The position numbers and the translations under genes are program-made. The notes beneath the pieces are model-generated. The model was not told where the DNA came from. It did no database searches and was given only the letters and a program-made list of their open reading frames with translations. This document shows, piece after piece, positions 6,507-10,577 of a stretch of 10,577 nucleotides of DNA; the stretch's first letter is position 1; every line of letters begins with the position of its first letter. The DNA is taken from contig CP059264.1 of the NCBI GenBank assembly GCA_013693915.1, forward strand, positions 866,960-877,536, given 5' to 3'. Source of the stretch: Dechloromonas sp. Its GTDB lineage: Bacteria; Pseudomonadota; Gammaproteobacteria; Burkholderiales; Rhodocyclaceae.

Positions 6507-8234
6507 ATGCCGGATACCCGCACGCTGCCTATTGCCGCCGAACACCGCGAATTCGCCGTCAAGGCCGGTGACCGGGTGGTGTCGCGCGAGCACCAGCTGG
6601 TCGGCGTGACGGTCACGGCGATAGCCAACAAGATCGCCTCGGCGCGCCTGGTCTATGTCGATGGCGCGGCGGCGAGCGGGCGCTTTCCGCTGGCCGACAG
6701 CGATACCTTCGCGCCCGGCCGGAAGGTCGAAATCCTCGCCGGTAGCGGCCGCGATGCGACCTCGCTGTTCATCGGCAAGGTCGTGCGGGTCGGCTTGCGC
6801 GTCCGCGAAGGGGCTGCCTCGCAATTCGTCGTCGATTGCCGCCATGCCGCGATGAAGCTGACGGTGGCCGAACGCTGTGCCGATTTCTTCGACCAGACCG
6901 ACAGCGACATCATCGGGGCGCTGCTCGATGGTGCCGGCGTCGGGAAGGATGTCGAAGCCACCACCGTCAGCCACAAACAGGTGCTGCAATACCACGCCAC
7001 CGACTGGGATTTCCTGCTGGCCCGCGCGGCTGCCAACGGGCAACTGGTCTGGTGCGAAGGCGAGAAGGTCGTCGTGCGCAAGCCGGCCTTGGGCGGGGCG
7101 AGCGTGTGCACATTGAACTACGGTGCGACCCTGCTCGAGTTCGACGGCGAGATCGACGCCCGCCGCCAGTCGGCCATCGCCGGCACGAGTTGGGATGCGG
7201 CCGGCCAGCAGGCGGTCGAGGTCGAGGCGACGACGCCATCCTTCCGGCCGCCGGGCAACCTGACGCATGATGCGCTGGCCGACGTTGCCGGGCAGACCGT
7301 GCAGTTGCGCCATGCCGCCGTGCCGGAGGCCGAAATCCAGGCCTGGGCCGACGGGCAGGCGCTGGTCCGGCAGGTCGATCAGGTCTGCGGCCGCGGCAAG
7401 TGCCAGGGCATCGCCATCGTAAAGCCGGGTGTCGTCGTCGAGCTCGCCGGGCTTGGTCAACGCTTCAACGGCCAGGCCTTCGTCACCGGCGTGCGTCATG
7501 AGTTCAGCCTGGTCCAGGGCTGGAAGACGCACGTGCAGTTCGGAGGTGCCGAACCCGAGGCGCTCACGCCTCGTGGCCGTCAGGGCGTAAGCGGCCTGGT
7601 GCCGGCGGCGCAGGGGCTGCAGATCGGTGTCGTCACCGACATCGTCGATCCGGACAGCGAATTCCGTATCCGTGTCCGCCTGCCCATGCTCGGCCTGTCG
7701 AGCGATGGCGTCTGGGCGCGGGTGGCCAGCCTGGATGCCGGCGACGACCGCGGTTTCGTTTTCCGGCCCGAGGTGGGCGACGAGGTGACGGTCGGTTTCC
7801 TCGGCGACGACCCGCGCTACCCGGTGGTGCTCGGCATGCTGCACAGCAGCGCCAAACCTGCACCGATCGCGCCGGACAGCGACAACCACGAAAAGATGTT
7901 CAAGAGCCGTTCCGGCATGACCGTGCATTTCGACGACAACAAGGTCGTGCTGACCCTGGCGACGCCGGCCGGCAATCAGCTGGTGCTCGATGAGGATCAG
8001 GGTTCGGTCACTCTGGCCGACCAGAACGGCAACACACTGACGCTCGACAGCGACGGCGTATACATCGAAAGCGCCGGCAAGATCGAGTTCAAGGCGCCCA
8101 TGGATGCCAGCTTCGAAGGCCTGAACATCAGCCTCAAGGCTTCCGCGCAACTGTCGCTGGAAGGCAGCGCCAGCGCGGAGCTGAAGGGCGGCGGCATGGC
8201 CAAGGTGACGGGCGCCATGGTGCAGATCAATTAG
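6507..8234 (+). CDS. VgrG / gpD-like spike protein (Afp8 / Pvc8-like)
   Basis: A 575-residue spike protein with the usual module order. The N-terminal gpD/gp27-like part covers residues ~1-350 and includes ADFFDQTDSDIIGALLDGAG, the W-x-F-LxRxA motif DWDFLLARAAANGQLVW, and AFVTGVRHEFSLVQGWKTHV. A gp5-like OB fold spans ~370-450 (IGVVTDIVDPDSEFRIRVRL, WARVASLDAGDDRGFVFRPE, GDEVTVGFLGDDPRYPVVLG). A C-terminal beta-rich stretch follows at ~465-575 (LVLDEDQGSVTLADQNGN, then SLKASAQLSLEGSASAELKG), typical of the trimeric needle. It forms the central membrane-piercing spike of the baseplate and ends without any added effector domain. The ATG is three bases after the previous stop, so translation is probably coupled. 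The start codon lacks a strong ribosome binding site of its own. Confidence 0.95.
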   Translation: MPDTRTLPIAAEHREFAVKAGDRVVSREHQLVGVTVTAIANKIASARLVYVDGAAASGRFPLADSDTFAPGRKVEILAGSGRDATSLFIGKVVRVGLRVREGAASQFVVDCRHAAMKLTVAERCADFFDQTDSDIIGALLDGAGVGKDVEATTVSHKQVLQYHATDWDFLLARAAANGQLVWCEGEKVVVRKPALGGASVCTLNYGATLLEFDGEIDARRQSAIAGTSWDAAGQQAVEVEATTPSFRPPGNLTHDALADVAGQTVQLRHAAVPEAEIQAWADGQALVRQVDQVCGRGKCQGIAIVKPGVVVELAGLGQRFNGQAFVTGVRHEFSLVQGWKTHVQFGGAEPEALTPRGRQGVSGLVPAAQGLQIGVVTDIVDPDSEFRIRVRLPMLGLSSDGVWARVASLDAGDDRGFVFRPEVGDEVTVGFLGDDPRYPVVLGMLHSSAKPAPIAPDSDNHEKMFKSRSGMTVHFDDNKVVLTLATPAGNQLVLDEDQGSVTLADQNGNTLTLDSDGVYIESAGKIEFKAPMDASFEGLNISLKASAQLSLEGSASAELKGGGMAKVTGAMVQIN

Positions 8235-8250
8235 CGGCGAGGAGACGACG

Positions 8251-8526
8251 ATGCCAGCAGCAGCCTGTGTCGGCGATATCACCAGCCATGGTGGCACGGT
8301 CACCGGGCCGGGCGTGCCGACGGTCATGATTGGCGGCAAGCCGGCGGCGGTGCTGGGCGACCTGCATGCCTGTCCGTTGCCGCCGCAGCATGGCCCGTCG
8401 GCCAGCCCGTTCACGATGGGCAGTGCGACGGTGATGATCGGTGGCCGGCCGGCGCTGCGGGTCGGCGATATCTGCGGCTGCGCGGCCAGCGTGCTGGTCG
8501 GCAATCCGACCGTGATGATCGGCTGA
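8251..8526 (+). CDS. PAAR-domain spike tip protein (Afp10-like)
   Basis: A 91-residue protein made only of a PAAR domain. Three repeats of a turn carrying TVMIGG or TVMIG occur at residues 24-29, 60-65 and 87-91, and two are followed by the PAxxxGD signature (PAAVLGD, PALRVGD), the hallmark of the pseudo-threefold PAAR cone. Candidate metal ligands at the tip are His13, His39, His47 and Cys75 or Cys77, by analogy with the His/Cys zinc site of known PAAR proteins. It should cap the VgrG needle, sharpening it and possibly carrying cargo. A good AGGAG at 8240-8244 precedes the ATG. No toxin extension is fused to it. It sits before the gp25-like gene, the reverse of the Afp9-Afp10 order. Confidence 0.93.
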   Translation: MPAAACVGDITSHGGTVTGPGVPTVMIGGKPAAVLGDLHACPLPPQHGPSASPFTMGSATVMIGGRPALRVGDICGCAASVLVGNPTVMIG

Positions 8527-8534
8527 GGCGCGCG

Positions 8535-8609
8535 ATGAAATTTCAATTTTGGCCGTTTTTTCCGGTTGACCGTCAGGCAGGCGGTGCAGCCGTGGGAGCA
8601 GGGCGATGA
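8535..8609 (+). CDS. Tiny 24-codon ORF coupled by ATGA to the gp25-like gene
   Basis: The space between the PAAR and gp25-like genes holds one frame starting ATG at 8535 (residues MKFQFWPFFP, then a Gly/Ala-rich tail) and ending TGA at 8607-8609. Its stop overlaps the ATG at 8606 as ATGA, the classic arrangement for translational coupling. The first ten codons are AT-rich and aromatic, unlike the local codon use, and include a T6 run at 8556-8561. No homologue comes to mind and the ribosome binding site (TGAGGCG at 8524-8530) is modest. It may be a leader ORF feeding ribosomes to the gp25-like gene, or simply non-coding spacer. Confidence 0.3.
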   Translation: MKFQFWPFFPVDRQAGGAAVGAGR

Positions 8610-9214
8610 GCGAGCGTGACGAGCCTCTCGATTCCTTTCTCGGCACCGGCTGGGCCTTCCCGCCGCGATTCACGACCAGCGGCGCGGCGATGGTCGCGGA
8701 CGAGGACGACATCCACGAAAGCCTGGTGATCCTGTTCGGCACGGCGGCCGGTGAGCGGCTGTTCGCGCCGAAATACGGCCTCGACATGCATGCCATGCTG
8801 TTCGAGCCGATGAGTACGACGATGCGCACACTACTGCTCGATCGCGTGCGTACCGCGCTGTTGATCCACGAGCCGCGCATCCGGGTGCTGACCTTGAGCG
8901 TCGACAGCCCCGACCCGGCCAGCGGCCAGCTCAACATCCGGCTCGACTACGAAGTGCGCGCCACCAACTCGCGCTACAACCTCGTCTATCCCTTCTACGC
9001 CAGCGACGCCAACGAAGCGCGTGCCGCCGTGCTGCCCGGGGCGGGGCCTGATCGATCATGGCCGCCGAACGCATCCTGCAGAACGACATCCCCGGGCTGG
9101 GCCAGAGCCAGGATGAACGCTTGCCGGCGGCACTCGATCCGGGCCATGCGCCGATCGACGCCCGGACGCCGGCCGAACGCATCGCCGAAGCGCGGCGCCT
9201 GGCGGCCCGCCTGA
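8606..9214 (+). CDS. gp25-like baseplate wedge protein (Afp9 / Pvc9-like), 3' end probably frame-shifted
   Basis: Residues 1-131 are a GPW/gp25-family protein: FLGTGWAFPPRFT near the start, DEDDIHESLVILFGTAAGER (the conserved I-x-x-x-x-x-IL-x-T-x-x-GER pattern), FAPKYGLDMHAMLFEP, the RVRTALLIHEPRIRVLTLSV helix-strand, and the family's usual end YNLVYPFY. gp25 proteins help the sheath attach to the baseplate and carry the inter-wedge contact. Family members are about 130-150 residues, but this frame continues to 202 residues and overlaps the next gene by 157 bases. The extra tail is Arg/Pro/Ser-rich, as expected of antiphase reading. A TGA at 9049-9051, seven bases before the next ATG, would end a 148-residue protein if one base were added in the G-rich run at 9038-9046. 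The start has GGAGCAGGG at 8594-8602 upstream. Confidence 0.85.
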   Translation: MSERDEPLDSFLGTGWAFPPRFTTSGAAMVADEDDIHESLVILFGTAAGERLFAPKYGLDMHAMLFEPMSTTMRTLLLDRVRTALLIHEPRIRVLTLSVDSPDPASGQLNIRLDYEVRATNSRYNLVYPFYASDANEARAAVLPGAGPDRSWPPNASCRTTSPGWARARMNACRRHSIRAMRRSTPGRRPNASPKRGAWRPA

Positions 9215-10577
9215 ACTTCTACGACCTCGACCCGAAGGCCGTCAGCGGAAACTGGCAGGGGCTCTTCCCGCCCGGTGCCGAGGCGCTGCTGAGCGCCGAC
9301 GATGGCAAGGTGCCACCGCATCTCGGCCTGTTCGGCGCCTTCCTCGAGATGCTCGAGCCGGCCCGGCAGGCGCTCAACGATCTCGGCGGCGAGCATCTCG
9401 ATTTCGAATACCGCAAAGTCCTCGGATTCCGGCCGCTGCCGCCGCAGCCGGAACACGCCCACCTAGTCCTCGAGGCCAAGAAAGGTGCGGCGCCTTTCGC
9501 CGTCAAGCCGGCCATGCGCTTCACCGGCGGCAAGGATGCGCGTGGCGCCGAGCGCCTGTATGCGCCGGTGCACGACCTGCTGGTCGGCGCCGGCCAGGTG
9601 GTCGCCCGCCATAGCGTTTATCGCGACGCCGCCGGCCTGCGCTTCGCGCCGGTCGCCGATTCGGCCGATGGGCTCGGCGAAGCCTTGCCGCCGGCCAAGC
9701 CCGCCTGGCCAGCCTTCGGTCATGCCGGCCTGAGCCCGGTACCGGTCGGCTTCGCCATCGCGTCGTCCTTGTTGCGCCTGCAGGAAGGCGAGCGTCGGGT
9801 CAGCTTGAGCGTCGATTTGAGTTTCCTGGCCGCCAGCGGTTTGTCGGCCGGCGACGTTGGCGCCGCGCTGCAAGCCTATGTGACCGGCGCCAAAGGCTGG
9901 CTCGGCCCCTATCCGCTCAGCGCCTCGGCGCAGGGCGAACGCCTGCAGCTGGCCTGCGTCATCGCCGCCAGCGAGCCGGCGGTTGTCGATTGCGCCGCGT
10001 CGGTGCATGGCCATGCCTTCGCCACCAACCTGCCGGTCCTGCAACTGCTGCTGCGCCCCGAAGCCGCCGCCCGCTATGCGGCGCTCGCCGGCCTACGGCC
10101 GGAGCGGCTGCAACTCGAGGTCAGCGTCGACGGCGCCCGTAACCTGACGCTGGAAAACGACTTCGGCACCCTGAACCCGAAGAAGGCCTTCCAGCCCTTC
10201 GGGCCGCAGCCGGTCGCCGGCTCGCGCTTCCAGGTCGGCTGTCCGGAAGCGCTGGCCAAACCGCTGACGCAGTTGGCCATCAAGCTCGCCTGGCAGGGCG
10301 CCCCGGCCGACCTGGGCGGCTGGTACGGCCAATATTCGCGCCAAAGCAGCATCGCCAACGGCGTGCAGGCCCGGCTGGTCTATCAGGATGCCTCGGGCAG
10401 CCAGACGGTGCGCCAGCTCAACCTGATGCAGCGCACCGACGGCGTCACGACCCTCAGCCCGCAGGCGCCGGCTTACGCCATCCCGGTGGTTTCCCAGGCG
10501 AGCATGGCCTATCGCCTGTTCCACGGCGGCAACCTGTTCGCCCGCCTGCTCGGCCGCAAGCTGCAGCAGGTACAGCC
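9058..10577 (+). CDS. Baseplate wedge protein (Afp11/Afp12-like), 5' part, runs off the window
   Basis: The frame opens with ATG at 9058 (MAAERILQNDIPGLGQSQDE) and stays open for 506 codons to the edge without a stop, so only the N-terminal part is seen. The start, the following LDPGHAPIDARTPAERIAEA helix and LNFYDLDPKAVSGNWQGLFP fit large eCIS baseplate proteins. Next come FLEMLEPARQALNDLGGEHLDF, which begins the usual wedge-protein order of helix then repeated beta modules, and a motif around residues 365-382 (LENDFGTLNPKKAFQPFG) followed by PQPVAGSRFQVG. I cannot say from this part whether it corresponds to Afp11 or Afp12; the DPGI-LLELFA motif of many gp6/J-like proteins was not seen. It should form the baseplate arms that tie spike, sheath and fibres together. 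No clear ribosome binding site precedes it, so translation probably depends on the gp25-like gene. Confidence 0.85.
   Translation, partial: MAAERILQNDIPGLGQSQDERLPAALDPGHAPIDARTPAERIAEARRLAARLNFYDLDPKAVSGNWQGLFPPGAEALLSADDGKVPPHLGLFGAFLEMLEPARQALNDLGGEHLDFEYRKVLGFRPLPPQPEHAHLVLEAKKGAAPFAVKPAMRFTGGKDARGAERLYAPVHDLLVGAGQVVARHSVYRDAAGLRFAPVADSADGLGEALPPAKPAWPAFGHAGLSPVPVGFAIASSLLRLQEGERRVSLSVDLSFLAASGLSAGDVGAALQAYVTGAKGWLGPYPLSASAQGERLQLACVIAASEPAVVDCAASVHGHAFATNLPVLQLLLRPEAAARYAALAGLRPERLQLEVSVDGARNLTLENDFGTLNPKKAFQPFGPQPVAGSRFQVGCPEALAKPLTQLAIKLAWQGAPADLGGWYGQYSRQSSIANGVQARLVYQDASGSQTVRQLNLMQRTDGVTTLSPQAPAYAIPVVSQASMAYRLFHGGNLFARLLGRKLQQVQ

Noticed and set aside
6507..8526. VgrG plus PAAR as evidence for a classical type VI secretion system.
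   Set aside because: The flanking DUF4255, LysM adaptor, Afp6-like and two gp19-type tube genes, and a single phage-type sheath in place of TssB/TssC, place the locus with eCIS.
5643..8546. A 967-codon open frame on the minus strand.
   Set aside because: It lies opposite the small Afp6-like, LysM adaptor, VgrG and PAAR genes, all clearly coding on the + strand. Long antisense frames are expected where codons end mostly in G or C. Its translation is rich in His/Arg/Gln/Asp with no recognisable fold.
8540..8575. A T-rich stretch (TTTT and T6) after the PAAR gene as a possible terminator.
   Set aside because: No GC-rich hairpin precedes the T-run, and the operon clearly continues with baseplate genes.

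Overview
The window carries the first part of a phage-tail-like extracellular contractile injection system (eCIS) locus of the antifeeding-prophage / Photorhabdus virulence cassette (Afp/PVC) type. Ten genes, and probably an eleventh very small one, run on the + strand from about 1107 to the right edge. To their left are the end of an unrelated alpha/beta-hydrolase (PHA-synthase-like) gene and a roughly 400-base junction. The DNA is GC-rich with strong GC preference at third codon positions. The gene content suggests a Gram-negative proteobacterium, perhaps a betaproteobacterium of the Rhodocyclales kind. That placement is only an inference from base composition and the PhaC-like flank.

Layout: 1-702, 3' end of a PhaC-like hydrolase. 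703-1106, junction: a possible decapitated lipoprotein start (821-922) is followed directly by a cluster of imperfect repeats (about 912-1030) that resembles the end of an insertion sequence. 1107-1679, DUF4255 / Pvc16-type cap protein. 1689-2687, unrecognised 332-aa protein. 2701-4671, one large contractile sheath protein. 4700-5140 and 5163-5606, two Hcp-like tube proteins (Afp1- and Afp5-like). 5618-5788, a 56-aa Afp6/DUF5908-like protein. 5790-6503 (GTG start), tube/baseplate adaptor with C-terminal LysM domain (Afp7-like). 6507-8234, VgrG/gpD spike (Afp8-like). 8251-8526, PAAR tip (Afp10-like). 8535-8609, a tiny ORF joined by ATGA to the next gene. 8606-9214, gp25-like baseplate wedge (Afp9-like) whose 3' end looks frame-shifted. 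9058 to the edge, a baseplate wedge protein (Afp11/12-like), truncated by the window.

Together these would build a tube capped by the DUF4255 protein, wrapped in sheath, and seated on a baseplate made of the LysM adaptor, gp25-like and wedge proteins, with a VgrG-PAAR needle. The remaining expected parts (second wedge protein, tail fibre, tape measure, AAA+ ATPase, cargo toxins) are not in the window and should lie downstream. Spacing is tight and almost every gene has its own ribosome binding site, so this reads as one operon starting near 1107. No convincing sigma-70 promoter, terminator, tRNA, rRNA or CRISPR array was seen.

The most notable points are the single sheath gene with an insertion of about 245 residues, the uncharacterised 332-aa protein between cap and sheath, the probable one-base frameshift at the end of the gp25-like gene, and the mobile-element-like scar at the left border.
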